From contig NC_135001.1 in assembly GCF_051020985.1 (NCBI RefSeq), forward strand, positions 9,789,896 to 9,853,895: a stretch of DNA of 64,000 nt, in the 5' to 3' direction. Position numbers and translations under genes: made by a program. The notes below the pieces were generated by a model. The model saw only the letters and a list, made by a program, of their open reading frames with translations. It ran no database searches and was not told the origin of the DNA. The stretch comes from Nomia melanderi. Its lineage: Eukaryota; Arthropoda; Insecta; Hymenoptera; Halictidae. Below, piece after piece: positions 12,301 to 24,903 of this stretch (position 1 is its first letter; every line of letters starts with the position of its first letter).

Positions 12301-15300
12301 GCGAAAAAAGAAATGTTACAGCGTCTGCGAGCAACGCGTATTTCAGAAGAAACGAGCGAGGGTGGACAGCTTAATGGCGGGAGGCGGTGAAAAGGGGAAA
12401 CCAACGAGACCACCGTTAATAATGGAATTATGTACCGCGTAAAGGGAATATGAAAACGCCGCAGGGAGAGTAGAATACCGCGGCCACTACAAAATAAAAC
12501 CGCGTCTTGAGGAATGATAAAACGCGAATAAACTGTTGCGGCCGGTACTACGTCATATCCCGAAGAATAGCTGGTTCCGCGAGACTTGGATACCCGGCTA
12601 CGTATGCAGGAGCTATCAAAGCACACCGCGGAACGTATGAATCTCGCCGCACCCAACGTCCCGAATATCCGACTCGTTGTTACATTCTGCGGACGCATAA
12701 AGAGCGTATCGCATGGATATTTATGTAAATTCGCGGCGGTGAGCACACTCTTCAGGACTCGTTGCCCGTGAAATCAACGAAATCGCTTCCTTCGATTCCC
12801 TTGATTTGGAAAGTTACTAGAAGAAGAGGATATTCGAGTTGGCGTCTAGTGGATAGTTTCCTAGAAATACGACTCAGTATGAATATATAATATACTTTAT
12901 GGGCTAAATATATACAACGTTTTAAGGACTATCTGTGATGATAACTATAGATTACAATAAAAATTATAACTACCACAAAACAGCAACTACAAGTAACAAC
13001 AGGCGACTCTATTGATTACTACTGTAACTTTCCGACTTAATTCTGACAACAGAATGACCGACCTCGACAACGACTTTTAGATTTAAAGAAAAAACCTTGT
13101 GTATGGTTGTCTTTAAGTACTACCAAGCATGATAATGTCGAAATCTATTTCTCCAGTTGGACCTTTTAAAATTATATTATAGACCACGCTTATACGATAA
13201 AGTATTTATAGGGTACTAAACTTTGAAACAGTGATGCCATAAGTGAGAATAAAAGATCTAGTAGATTACGCAGGATAATAGTACAAGAACAATTGTTGTG
13301 ATCATAACTATAGGTTGACGTCCCACAGTTTAGATCCACTGAACACTAGAAATCGTTCAAGCCCAGCTAACTGAGATAGCTCCCAAACATCTAAGCTCTA
13401 CACTAGTCCAACCCAAACGCTTGTTCCCGAAGGACTAACTTTACGACTAAGCTGCTCGTTGTTCTCCAACAACGAAGGTGACTTAATGACGCAGGTGTAT
13501 CGCGCTTGAACATGTTTCAGGTTACATCGAGCGACGTTCGCTCGTGAGCGTTTATCGAAGCTAGTTCGTATTCTGAGGAACGCGGCGTGAAGAGATAAAG
13601 CTGCACAGTCCACCGCAATTTGCATGTTAATTGTTGCGATAATGCGAGGCACTTGTAAGTAAAGCGACTTTACGAGTGGTGGATCTTACGCCTGGGCCGT
13701 GAATCATTTCGATCCGCGTGCGAGATAAGATGACGCCGTGCTGGGGTAATAAAATTTTGCAAAAATCGCTGATTCACGTAACTAGCGCCGACGGCGGCGG
13801 GGCTACGTGCACAAAATATCGTGCCCGGGAAACGAGGTCGGCCCGGTCCCACGAAATTTTTGCTTTCGGCCGTTTCGAAGGATACCCTGGAAGGGTCGTT
13901 CAATGCGCAGGAAATTCGATTGTCGGATATCCATCGTATTTTCCTCGGGAACGAGGAAATCTAAAAAGCGGCCGTTAGCGTGTCCAGTTATATGCGAGCG
14001 GAATTGACTTCGGCGTCCGAGTTTGAATACCGATTTCACAGTGAATTCAACGGCCGAGTCTTATAGATCTTATATGGAACATATCTGTTCACGTCGGTGT
14101 TCCCGTGGATCCTTGCGCCTTTCTACTTAGAATTTAGAGGCTGTTACTGTCTGGCGCTGTAATACTTTTGCCGGACGTGAAACGCGTTCAAACGGACTTC
14201 GTTACATCGCAAACGAGCGCTGTCTTTAAAGCAGTCGTCATTTACACCGCCACGTAATACGCGCCATCGTATCTTCGTTGAATTGCCGGAACGTTTTTCG
14301 AAAATGCTTTACCGTCTATTCTATTGGCTATTCATATTAGTCTTGGAACGTTTGCTTTGTTCCGTGATACCGTAAACTTAGATGGGACTAAGTTAGAGCC
14401 TAGCTTTATCTTTACGCTTTCATAGGCAGAAATATTTCCACCGTTAATTACTCATTAATTTCTGTTATTTTCAGATAATATAGTAAAAGTATATATCTGG
14501 GTGTGGATGTAAAAATAAATTTCAATTGAATAAATACAAATTACAATATATTTTGTAATGAACAAGTAACTGTTGAAGATCGACTTACCATTAATCGATT
14601 GGTATCGATAGTTGATTACAATCCAGGTTGCGTTAGTGAAGTTCTTAGACGTGTCTCCCTTGTTTATCAATTTTTCATCGCTTTTACGGATACTCATCTT
14701 CAGATATATATCCAGTTTGCGTTGCTGTCAGAATGTCACAAGACTCTTTTTACAAGCAGATGAAGGTATTTATGTATATTTCAATAAACCACGAAGTTAT
14801 TATAACCATAACTTCGCAAACAAACACTACAATAGCCTGGTTAGAATGACCCTCCATATTGCAAACAATAGTTAACTAGTTGATTGTTCTCGTGGAAGAA
14901 CAAATTCTAATTAATTTGGCAAAATAATTTACTAGACACAATTAATACATACCTATTATTGAACCGATCGCATAGCCACCCAATCGAAATGAGTAATTTA
15001 AAATCTCACTATTATACAGGTACATCGTAGACGATATAACAATTATAGGTTAAGAACGAAAACGTTCATCTCGCGTTTCGTGTCGCCCTCTACCCGCCAG
15101 ACTCTTCTTTTCCCCGCGAAAGGTTAATCGCGATTTTAATTTGCGGAAAAGCAATTTCCGCAGCATGATTGCATCATAGAGCAACCGCTAAACCGATTCG
15201 TCCTCTATCGATCACGTTCGTGCGCCGTTTATGACAGTGCGACGTTTGTACAGCCGTGGCTTTTAAGCCGCTTCAGATACGCATCAAATTATTATCGCGA

Positions 15301-16108
15301 TCGGTGGATAACGGGTAATAACAGATATAACGGAAACAAGCTCGCTTGCGCGCGAGTGTCGCTGCGTTGGATGCTGGCTACCGAAATCGGTTGGAGCAGG
15401 TTTAATTGCTTTATATCAATGAAGCTCGACCGATCGCTTTTTTGATATTTTCGACACTTGCATTACTTTGAGTGACTTTACGGTTTGTATAGATTTGAAA
15501 ATGAATTTTCTCAATGATACGTATGGAATAAACTGAATCTTCTTGGACCTATGAGATGCAGAAGGATTAAGGGAATAATCGCTGTGAAAAATTTGGATTT
15601 CTCAGATTCTGTTTCGTTAATGAAATTGCTTTGATTATATGAGATTTGGCGATAAACTCATTTTTGACGACGATGATTACTAAAATTTTTACTCATCAAT
15701 TTTTGTAGATATTTCTTTAGATATGTCGATATTCTTATGAAATCTAGTATAATCGACTAACAGCCACAGTTAGCTACAACAAGATGGCAAGTTACATGAG
15801 TTATCCGAAAATGTTGATGAAAATAGACCTAGATCCTGGCATCGAAGGGTGAACTCGCGGTAGTGCATCCCCTGGCGATCGGAACCGTATACGCTGGGCC
15901 GTGTGCCCGTTACACGCCACGCGAAATTGGATCACGTATTTCTTTGCACCAGGGGGGCGGGTAGATATTAAACCTGGAGTAATGCAATAAAGTGGTCCGG
16001 CGTTCGTCTCCGCCCACTTTGTCCGCAGGCGAGCGTCCAGGGAGGGCTGGACGCCCGTAATCGTCGACGGAAGGAGCTGCAGCTTTATGGCTGTCCGCGT
16101 GCTCGATA
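9325..16108. other. Non-coding stretch with no recognised gene
   Basis: AT-rich stretches (9480-9600, 12870-13300, 14400-14960) alternate with CpG-richer ones (12040-12480, 13680-14000). Open frames here are short and often open on both strands, as at 12273-12746 against 11942-12442. A 14-bp direct repeat, AATCAAAATAGTTT, occurs at 10260 and 10316. No transposon protein, tRNA or known small RNA was recognised. Confidence 0.55.
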
Positions 16109-16129
16109 TAATGGCTAATGTATGACATC
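16109..16129. promoter_or_regulatory. Repeated 21-bp motif, site 1
   Basis: This 21-bp word contains GCTAATGTATGACATC. It occurs again at 16702-16722 in the same orientation with one mismatch in 21. The flanks of the two sites do not align, so this is not the edge of a larger duplication. It may be a recurring protein-binding site, which is inference. Confidence 0.4.
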
Positions 16130-16243
16130 GTCTGTTAAGAAGCTATTCTGTAGATACGAGGGGGATATCCGGCTCTTATTATTCTGATTGCCCAGCCGCT
16201 ACTGGGAACATTTCCCTGTTGACATCGAGAGATCACTATTTAA

Positions 16244-16483
16244 CATTTTGCAATCGAAAGTTTTTCACTAGAAGTATTGAACATTTTCCATTGAGATATA
16301 GACGGCAACTAACTAATGAGAAAACATACACAGATTAAGAAGTAAAGCTATTTTATTTCAATATTTCACAAATTGCGTTACACGAAGCTTAGTATTATAT
16401 ACAAGATTTCATAATTTTGGTGTATAGAATTATGTGATGACTGAAAGTTACATTTCGATGAACAGCAGATTCAGTGCAAGAAG
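16244..16483. mobile_element. MITE-like element, TTTGCACTC family, diverged copy
   Basis: Preceded by TTAA (16240-16243), the element opens CATTTTGCAATCGAAAG, a diverged form of the 35615 end. It ends near TCAGTGCAAG, matching the inverted GAGTGCAAAGGG end. The interior shares blocks in order with 35615 and 43321: CTATTTTATTTCAATATT, TTACACGAAGCTTA and ATAT..AAG/AAA. At about 240 bp it carries no protein and would depend on an enzyme made elsewhere. The right flank no longer shows TTAA. Confidence 0.55.
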
Positions 16484-16701
16484 CACCGGTCCCTCTTTCC
16501 TTTCCTTCTCCTTTCCGTTAGTCCCGCGTTAACCACAGAACTATCAGGAAACTAGGGTCGTCCCTGCTAAACGAGTTCAGTAATCCGCATCGGCAATAGG
16601 AAACTGCTCAAAGATGAAGCTCCTGAAAGAGTGAAGCAAGAGTTCCGAAGCAATCACCAGTAGAAGAAACCGCGGCTTCGCGTTCGCCCGCCATCTTCGC
16701 G

Positions 16702-16722
16702 TAATAGCTAATGTATGACATC
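16702..16722. promoter_or_regulatory. Repeated 21-bp motif, site 2
   Basis: Second copy of the 16109-16129 word (A for G at the fifth base), 593 bp to the right. The MITE-like element at 16244-16483 lies between the two sites. Confidence 0.4.
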
Positions 16723-17106
16723 TTTCATTGAAATGGGAAACGTTAGAGGTTAGGGGCTGAATGGATGGGTTCACGGATAAAGCGGGAGAACGGCTTCGCG
16801 TGGTATACAGCACGAATGAGAGAAGAATTCAGCGGTTGGGACGGGGAATGCGGAAGACGACGGAGGGAAGTAGCAAAGCGAAAGAGGGACGGCGATCGAG
16901 ATTGGAAAGGGGAAGAAGAACAGTCGGGAGCGAAGGAGGACGAGAACCGGGACGAGAGCCTTAGCTATGCCACCCTTTTCACCCTTTACCTATACTCTGC
17001 GAGCCGGTAATGGAATTGCAAATCCGACGACATTACATGCCTCTTGGCAACTTGTGATTTCGCGCCCGGTTCTACGCCAGCACACGCCCTCTGATACGTC
17101 ACTCCT

Positions 17107-17143
17107 GTTCCTCCTCCTGTTCCTCCTCCTCCTCCTCCTCCTC

Positions 17144-17149
<6 letters not shown>
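17107..17149. repeat. (TCC)n trinucleotide microsatellite
   Basis: An interrupted run of CCT/TCC units that passes directly into a (TC)n tract. It opens long low-complexity frames on both strands (leucine/serine on plus, arginine/glutamate on minus) that should not be taken as genes. Confidence 0.9.
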
Positions 17150-17186
<37 letters not shown>

Positions 17187-17217
17187 CTCTCTCTTTGATT
17201 CTCACACATTCTCTCTC
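17150..17217. repeat. (TC)n dinucleotide microsatellite
   Basis: A near-continuous CT run with a few interruptions (TCG, TTTGATT, CACACAT). On the minus strand it reads GAGAG, the type of site bound by GAGA factor in insects. Whether it has any role here is unknown. Confidence 0.9.
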
Positions 17218-17619
17218 TACCTCTGTCTTTCCGCGTCTCTCTCTATTTTTCTTCGTTTCTCCATCTCTCTGTTCCTCGCCAGCTGACAGAGCTCCAGTGC
17301 CTACCGCAACCCCAACGTCGCGACACTCTTGTTCGATCCCCCGGAACAAATCACAAGGACTCGAATTAACTACCCCGCAGACGTCGACTCTCACGTGTAT
17401 GTGACGTGATGACGAAGGTTCACTGGAAACGTTTGGGCCCCTCTCTCCTTCACCGGCACCCGGTTCTTGCCGGCGAAGTGGTCTTTAGTCATGGGCTATT
17501 GGTGGCCAGGCGCGTTGAGAATCTGAGGAATTGACCGAAGCCAGCGCTCGGACTGGGTAAACTGCCACCCAGGTGTCAGCGAAGTTCCGACGCTGCCCAC
17601 TCGCCCAACACCGCTCGGT

Positions 17620-17835
17620 TTAGCGGGTTACCGTACCGATCGTTTCCTGTTGCTCTTGTAATTTCAGCCTTGAAGTTTGCGGTCGTATAGACACGCTCCT
17701 GGGATCGGAAAGTTTTGACTTTGTCGAGGATAAGGTTTGATCCTGTAAGGGATCATATTGTAGAACATTTTTTGGTAGTTTGGTGGTTGCTTCTTGTACA
17801 TTTGCGGTACTTTGTTGACATACATAGCTCGCCAT
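17620..17835 (-). CDS. Candidate first coding exon, unknown protein (71 codons)
   Basis: I do not recognise this protein. It begins MASYVCQQSTANVQEATTK and ends KLQEQQETIGTVTR. Ten of 71 residues are glutamine, nine serine and nine threonine, with no phenylalanine, tryptophan or histidine. That is unlike the cysteine-, arginine- and phenylalanine-heavy chance frames elsewhere in the window and suggests a disordered N-terminus. The start is the first ATG after an in-frame TGA 24 bases upstream, and it sits in the good context AAACAGATGG; CAG before it could also be a splice acceptor. Near the end a GT at 17631-17630 (ACG|GTAACC) could be a splice donor, so the stop at 17620-17622 may be intronic and the exon may end at 17632. 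No second exon was identified on the minus strand to the left. It could still be a chance frame. Confidence 0.28.
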   Translation of the reverse strand: MASYVCQQSTANVQEATTKLPKNVLQYDPLQDQTLSSTKSKLSDPRSVSIRPQTSRLKLQEQQETIGTVTR

Positions 17836-20800
17836 CTGTTTATTATTTAACCTGCATCATCTTTACTTAGAAATTTTAAACACGATATCTAGACTGCGGA
17901 TTTTTATACATTTATTGGAAATTTGAAAGTACAAAATTGCAAATACACACAACACATAAAGGAAAATACATAAAGTATCCAAGGCGTAGTGTATTTTATA
18001 GTAATCGTTTGGTAAAATTATTTTTCATTGTAATTCCAGTTTTATAATTATATTGTTGAAAATTTAAATTTGCGTAAACACCCATAGTCTAATGATCACA
18101 TATTGTCACTTATGTCTTTTTGGACTTTATCTAATGTTTTTCGTTTAGTAAGAATATCCATGTAATTAAGCTGCTCAATTTAAACACTTCTTACAGTTAA
18201 TAGATTTATCCTACATTGGTATTCATCCAGTTAATGTAAAAAGTCTCAAAAATATTTCTTCCAAATGAAAATAATTCTTTCGAATACATTAGAAAGATAT
18301 TGTTGGAACAATCAGAATGATAAAGGACGTTGTTTCTCGCGCACAAATAGTTTGAATCTGCGCAAAAATTTCCCGCAGTAGAAAATTCACGGCGTGTCGG
18401 TCACTGTGTTTCGACTAATTAGTCGCGGCTGGAGAAACACTTGCGATCTTTAATGCTTATGGTTTCAGGCAAAATTGAAATATGTCACGAATGCCGCATT
18501 TGCCGAGTGCGGCGCGATCTCGATCGTTACATGCCGTTTTCCGCGCGGTCCTGGTTCTCCTCGTCGTGGTCCACGACACTCTCTTCGTCCTCGTCGGCTC
18601 GAGATTAATTTCCCGCGACAATTTTGCGAAATACCATTCGGGAACTAATTGCGCGAATAACACCGGAATCGCACTTCATGAAAATGTGACGCCGATTTTC
18701 GATACACAAAAATCATTCAACATTATTTCATTCGTTCTCCGGATCAGATTTTCTGGTGTACGATTTATAAATTTATTATTTAAATTTTACTGAATTTTGT
18801 ACAGAATATGTAGATTGTTAGTAATTATTCAAACATCTTTTTAAATCGAAAGGATTTTAAGTGAGAAGATTTATTGATGGAGAAAAATGGTATTTACGGT
18901 TTTACTGTTTCAGAATACGTATAATTTAATCAACAATACAGATTTAAATTATCTTGATGAAATCATTTCGTTGTAACAACAGAATGAAAAATTTATTTTA
19001 CTTTTTATGATCATAATATAGAAACCTCGATTGAACTTTATTTTAGCTTGCTGTTTCTCTGTTATTTAGACTTTATGAAAGAATTTAATGAACGGAAATG
19101 ATTACTTACTTTACATTAAATTCACGCGTTTATTTGAAGCATTCGTGCCCTTCCACGGTTTCGGTTAATTACCTTTCATTTTCTGTTACCCTGTAACGGA
19201 AGCTTATTCAATATATTCGTTATGAAAATGTACAGTTTTGTAGTACCTCATTCTTCTGAAATATAATATGAAAATCATAATATCAGATGCAATTAATTAA
19301 ATTCGACATTAATTTACTGTGAAAGAAGTAATACGTGATGCGTTAATAATACTGTTCATTAGTTTCCACCATTGTGCTCCATGTTTTTCCAAATTCGCCC
19401 GAAAAGACGCACTTCATTTACGCTGCTATCCCGTATTTCAACCAGAAAACATAAGGTTTCACGTATATAAATGCATTATCCAGTTGAATGCAGTTACATT
19501 TATCAAATTATGTTTAATATTTTAGTAAAGTCTTTCATTATCCTTTGTTTGGCAGTAACCATTAAATAATGAAGTATTAAAGTAAGGTTATAAAACATAT
19601 TTTATTATTTTATTGAGTTAAAACAACAGTTCACCAATATTATAGTGTTCAAGTGCTGTGAAAGTATATGTGTAGTCTACGGAAAAACCTTGTTACCATT
19701 TCTATTTCATTTTTTTTCATTCTATTATATCTTAGTTTATTGGATTTCACCAATGTCACGACTGAATTGAACTTACCACCAGCAATCTGAGATGCGTTCA
19801 CATACGTCATAGATGTCACTGTCAAAAAAAAGTTTTGCAAATTATTTTCCAGTGCATTTGCGCCTTAACGAAAATAAAAATCGAAACTCAAGTGCAACAG
19901 GCGGTAAACCATAAGTCGTTGTAACCCCGGCGCGGAATAATATTCGCGACACGAATTTGGTCGGAATTTAAATCATACGCGCGGCGCTTAGGAAGGCTGG
20001 ATTGTAAATCTTACTGCGTGCCGGGGACCAGATTTATAGTAGCCCTAGTAATCCAGTTACTCCAACGCGCATTTGTTGCGCTCTGATATTATTAGCTCGG
20101 ACAGCTTGCCGAGATATCACAATTAATTCGTTTCCTCGGGACGTGCTAAACGCTGGGAAAAGATGGAAGGTGTTCTTCTTCTCGCTTCCTGGCTTGATAT
20201 CGGTTATCGGTTGCGCGGTTGTAGACTCGTTAACTGTTTCGTACTTACGGATATTTATTGCTCAAAGAGATAGTGTATCACAATGGAGGTTCTTCGATTT
20301 CCTTCACGCCTTCCTGAGCTCTTGAACTAATGCTTTATATTTTATCCGGATACCTTTGGCACATAATATTTTCACAATGTTTACAATATCTGTCACGTTA
20401 AACAATCTATTACGCAATTTTGAAATACAGCAAAGAAAATACATTGGTTTTGGTTAATTTGAGTGATCCTGAAGCAGATTGTGCAATAACTAATAAAATG
20501 TTTATTTTTTTGCAATGCTTCCAAATGAAATATTTCACACTCAAATATTCGAAATCGAAACAGTTCAAATTCAGAAATTTCAAGTTTCCAAGAAATTTTA
20601 TTTTTGCAACTGTAACATTAAAAGTAGGTAAGAAAGTGTAGCTGTAGGATGGTCAGGTAATTTTCAAGGACCCGTGGTTAGTAGTCAGAACGAGGTTTCA
20701 GAATCGCAGCTTTAACTCGCGACCGTGGAGACGATGACCCCCAGGCAGCTCCAGGGGTTGACCCCTCTTGTGAACTCTGAAAAGGTGAAAAAGCGTCGTC

Positions 20801-23531
20801 AAGCTCAAGACTGTAATCCCGGAATCGACAGTGACATGAGACGAGTTCGTTTTATCTTCTATTCTGCTCCTCCGCTGCCACTTGAAACGTACTCGCATTT
20901 AACTGCCCCACCTTTTCATTTCCTTTTCACATTGAAAGGTACACCACGTGCATTACAATATTTCACTTCTGTAACTTTCCCCGATGCCTCGACCGGCTCG
21001 GAGCGATTGTTGAAATGAAAGACTTCGAAACATTTTCATTTTTCATTATTCCATCGGCGTTTATTACAGGTCACTACTGCAATTGAATACGTGCACGTGG
21101 CAATGTTTGAGTTGAAATTTCATATTCAATATTTGATATTTAATATTTATTTTTCATCGTTGCACATTTATGTCCACATATACTTGCTCCAGTAACGACA
21201 AATCTTCAATATTTCACATTTAAGTTTATATTTACTTATTTTGATTACGACAGTGTAGCTTTTATACGTACTTATAATGGCCAAACGTGAATCTAATCCG
21301 GTCGCTCCTGTTGGATCAAATTGTCACGAATTGTCTCGCCAATTTGTCTCATTCACCGGATGCGGGGCTCGACGGCCATCCGGATCACCTGAATATAGAT
21401 GGAATAATGGAAAACCATAATGTGTATATAAACAGAACGGAGTGTCGTCCCGAATAATAAAGTAAAATCGGAAATTATGCAAAATGCTCCTCGATATGGG
21501 TGAATTTCAATTTCTCTGTGAATGGAATCAAGGGGCTGGGATGAATCAGCTTTATCGGAAAATTAAATATTCCGAAAAATATTCTGTTGAATGGAGGGCT
21601 AGTTATTTCCGCCAGCACGGGCGTGCGTCGATAAACGGAAGATGCGGAATTGGTCGAAATAATGCGGTGCACAGTTAAGCAAATTGATTACATTAACGGG
21701 GTTCGCAGATTTATAAAAATCTCTTCTCGTCGAGTTACGGTAAACGCAGATGATCCATGAGAAAATTTATCGGTTTAACGTATTTCGTAATTCTTTTCTA
21801 ATTCTTTCAAACAACTTCTGAATCCCTTCGAGGTCGGCCCAGAACGACAACTTTACAAACACGTGGAATGAAAAAAAAGATGTATTAAAGTTCAGTTTAA
21901 TACGCTTTCCGGCTTTTAAAAGCAGTAGAAATTGAAGTTTGTAACCCAGTTTCTAGAAAATGAGGAAAATGTTCATTTCTACGTTTGCTGCAAAAAATTC
22001 TTCTTTCAGTTTCATATCGTGAATAGCTGCAATTTAATTTATTCAAAGGCACACGTCCGCATTTATTACTGTTACTTTATTCCAACATGGGGGGAGGGGG
22101 GCTCATTATGGACCTATACCAATTAGTTTAGTATTTAAATATTCGCCTGATACTTCTGGCTTTGAGAAACTCTTCTTCCTCTCGAGACAAAGGAAGAGAG
22201 AATTTTCGCCGTGTTACGGATTAGTTTAAGTTACCCAGCGTGACTTACAGTGGCTGAATACGTGGAAAATAGTCGAGAAAATGAAAAATTTTCCGGTATG
22301 TTTCATCCGTGTACCATGCCCGTGATATTATCCGTGTTCTTACTGAATTCCTGGAAATTTTTACTTTGTCCCAGGTAATGAAATTACATCAACGATTTAA
22401 GTATAATTGATTAACTTCCTAAATAATATTATTTCATAATCAGCTTAAAGGAAGAGGTATTCCTTATTCTCAGTCAACTACAGTATCACATTTTCATAAC
22501 GGAAATATAAAAAGGATAATTACATTATAGTACAAGAATTAATACGTTCGTCACCAACGACATTTCTGATAGCCATAATTTTATACTTTATCTTAAAAGA
22601 ATGAAATTGAAATTATAGATATTGTTATTTAATGTTATACGATATGAAATTATATTCAAGGACTTAATGACTTTTATAAACCCTTGTATTACAATATCTT
22701 CATGACAAAGATTCGAACAGAAATTAGCAAATGTCATTCCATTTCATTCAGTTGAAATTAAATGTAATGTTTCTATAGAAATTCTGAATCTATTGAATAA
22801 ATGGCATAGAAAGATTCTGGAATTTTATTTCTATTCAATTATTAACAATGAAATAATTCTAAGGTGCGTAGTTGTAAAAGAAATCATCTAAAAAGTGGTT
22901 AATTTCATTCTTCCAATGTTTTAATCAGAAGATTTGTCTGATTTGATAAAGTTCTAATATTATCTGTGTCAAACTAACACTTGATATTCTGGAATAGAAG
23001 CTACCACTCGAATACCCGAATGGCTAGTACCTTTCGCACTATGCGGAACAATAAAGATCGTTTCGCTGATCTTCGATCCCGTTGCTAATCGGAAACGGTT
23101 CAAATTCCCGGCCGTTCGCGTTCCATGGAACGTATTCGCGTTTCCAATTAATTTGGTATTCTATCGGCGGCCACTTCGCGAAACTTATTTGTGCGGCGAC
23201 AATGGGTCTCCGCATTCGAGGCTGCGCAGCAAATTCCTGCTCGCCGTCAGAATTTGCCGGTTGCCCCTTATAATCGCAATTGGAAACGTTTATTGCTGCA
23301 TTTCGCATGTACGGCGCCCATGGGGCTCGTTATTAAGCTGCAACCGCGTTCCTCCATTAAAGTGGCGTGTTAGTCCGTTAAGCTGCGCGCGACGCGATTC
23401 TCGAGCTCGATCAGTCTTTCATATTTCGAACGTTGGTTATCAATTTTCTACGGAAACACTGCGATCCGTCGCCATCATTTGCACCTGGGATACTGTCTGA
23501 CAATAGGACGTCTGTTGAAATAATTTTATTA
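17836..23531. other. AT-rich non-coding stretch
   Basis: Mostly AT-rich, especially 17870-18330, 18770-19700 and 22380-22980, with a CpG-richer patch at 18370-18670. Frames are short and unconvincing, and no known transposon protein or RNA gene is seen. A small cluster of ATATT words lies at 21121-21151. Confidence 0.55.
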
Positions 23532-23575
23532 CAGTAAAACTTCGATTATATTAATTTTAACTGAGCAATCGGCCA
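23532..23575. mobile_element. Possible solo end of a pogo/Tigger-like element
   Basis: After a TA dinucleotide (23530-23531) the sequence reads CAGTAAAACTTCGATTAT. This is close to the terminal repeats of pogo/Tigger elements, which begin CAGT and carry a CTCGATTA-like core next to a TA target site. No inverted partner was found in the following 1 kb, so it would be a decayed single end, or a chance match. Confidence 0.35.
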
Positions 23576-24685
23576 AAAATGTAGACTCAAGAAGAAGCAT
23601 AAAATGTACGAAATTAAATGTTTGAGTTTGCGAATAAAGAAAAATCTCTACGGTATAGTTCACGGAAAATAGTGACGCGGTTCATCGAGGTTCTATTCTA
23701 CTTTTCTATGCTTTTGGTTAACTCTTCAAGGGCAACGCCCAATTCTCAGTTTCCTTTCATTCTTCCAAATTCTTGTCCGTCCATTATAGACGTTACCATA
23801 ATTTGTTGATAGGAAATTCAAATTTTTAGCTACATTCCATAATTATTTTGATTTCTAGAAAGTAGGGAAAAATGAAAATTTACCAATAAGAATGAAAATG
23901 AGAACTTTGAAAATAGTTAGAGTTTGTTTCACGCGAACAATTGTGCCTGGGTTGATAAGAAATATATCCTTAAAGAAGGGATAAACGTAAAAATGACTGC
24001 GAGACGGTATGAAATGGATATCAGACGCGTTGTCGCACACTAATGAAAATACCAGCACCAAGCGCCGCAAACTTCCGGTTGAGCCTTTGATTCGCGTGAA
24101 CAAATGGCGAACCAGGATTTCGAAGGCTGTAGGTTTCTGCGACGGCTCCCCCGCGGTTACTTTTTCCGCCGACCTAACAAGAAGAAATCGCGGTACGTCG
24201 AACGAAGGTAAATGGGAAGCTACCGGGTCCTCCGTTATTGCGATAGCCCTCCGCGAAACAGCGTGCACAGTTATAAACTGCGCCGGCAAAGTTCCTGTCT
24301 TCTGAATTTCGTACACGTTTCGCTAATGCCCGGGAATTTGCATAATGCACCGAGTTGCATTTAGTTCGGACGGGACCTCGGTGTCCTCGGCGAAGAGTCA
24401 AGACAAGATAAGTTATGCAAGCAGGGTCAATCTGACGTACTAGCGGCTTCATCGTGGACGTCTGACTAAACATCATTCTTACTATCCCGTAGCGGCAGGC
24501 TTGACGGTACACTTTTGTGGGGCCGTAAAGCGGGTCAACGTGCATTCTTGGAATGTTCTTGCAGATAGCTATGCAGGATATGTACGAGTTCTCTGATCTC
24601 GTAGTGCAGCAATTTCGAAGTTTCTTCAATGAAAGGTCATGTATCTTTTCAAATGTATGAATAGCAATCTTCTATTTTTTATAAA

Positions 24686-24903
24686 ATATTTGTCACGGGG
24701 TTAATTGAAATATTTGCAATGGAGTTTCCTAGAATATTTACTGTGGAGATTTTTAAAATATTTGCTACGGATTTTTCGAGATATTTGAAATGGAGATTTC
24801 TCACTCAATGTTTACAGTGGAGATTTCGAAAGTATTTGCAATGGAGCTTTCTAAAATATTTGCCGCAGGGTTTTCTAAAATATTCACCGTAATCCTTCAC
24901 AAG
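24686..24903. repeat. Degenerate 24-bp minisatellite, about nine units
   Basis: Successive units begin at 24686, 24710, 24734, 24758, 24781, 24808, 24833, 24856 and 24880. Each starts ATATTTG or a close variant, followed by NNNTGGAG and a T-rich tail (TTTCTAAA). Unit length varies from 23 to 27 bp, so indels have accumulated and the array is old. The 24-bp length equals eight codons, but indels break any frame. Confidence 0.8.

Noticed and set aside
16529..16550. TTAA followed by CCACAGAACTATCAGG as another CACTAGAACTACCG family end
   Set aside because: The match is partial and no inverted partner end was found in either direction.
16967..17404. Leucine/serine-rich plus frame and Arg/Glu-rich minus frame
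   Set aside because: Both are read straight through the TCC and TC microsatellites, so the long frames come from low complexity.
20347..20358. GGATACCTTTGG match to the satellite monomer
   Set aside because: Only 12 bases match and the flanks do not, so it is not a dispersed satellite copy.
23097..23109. GGTTCAAATTCCC as a tRNA B box
   Set aside because: No A box at the right distance and no cloverleaf can be formed around it.
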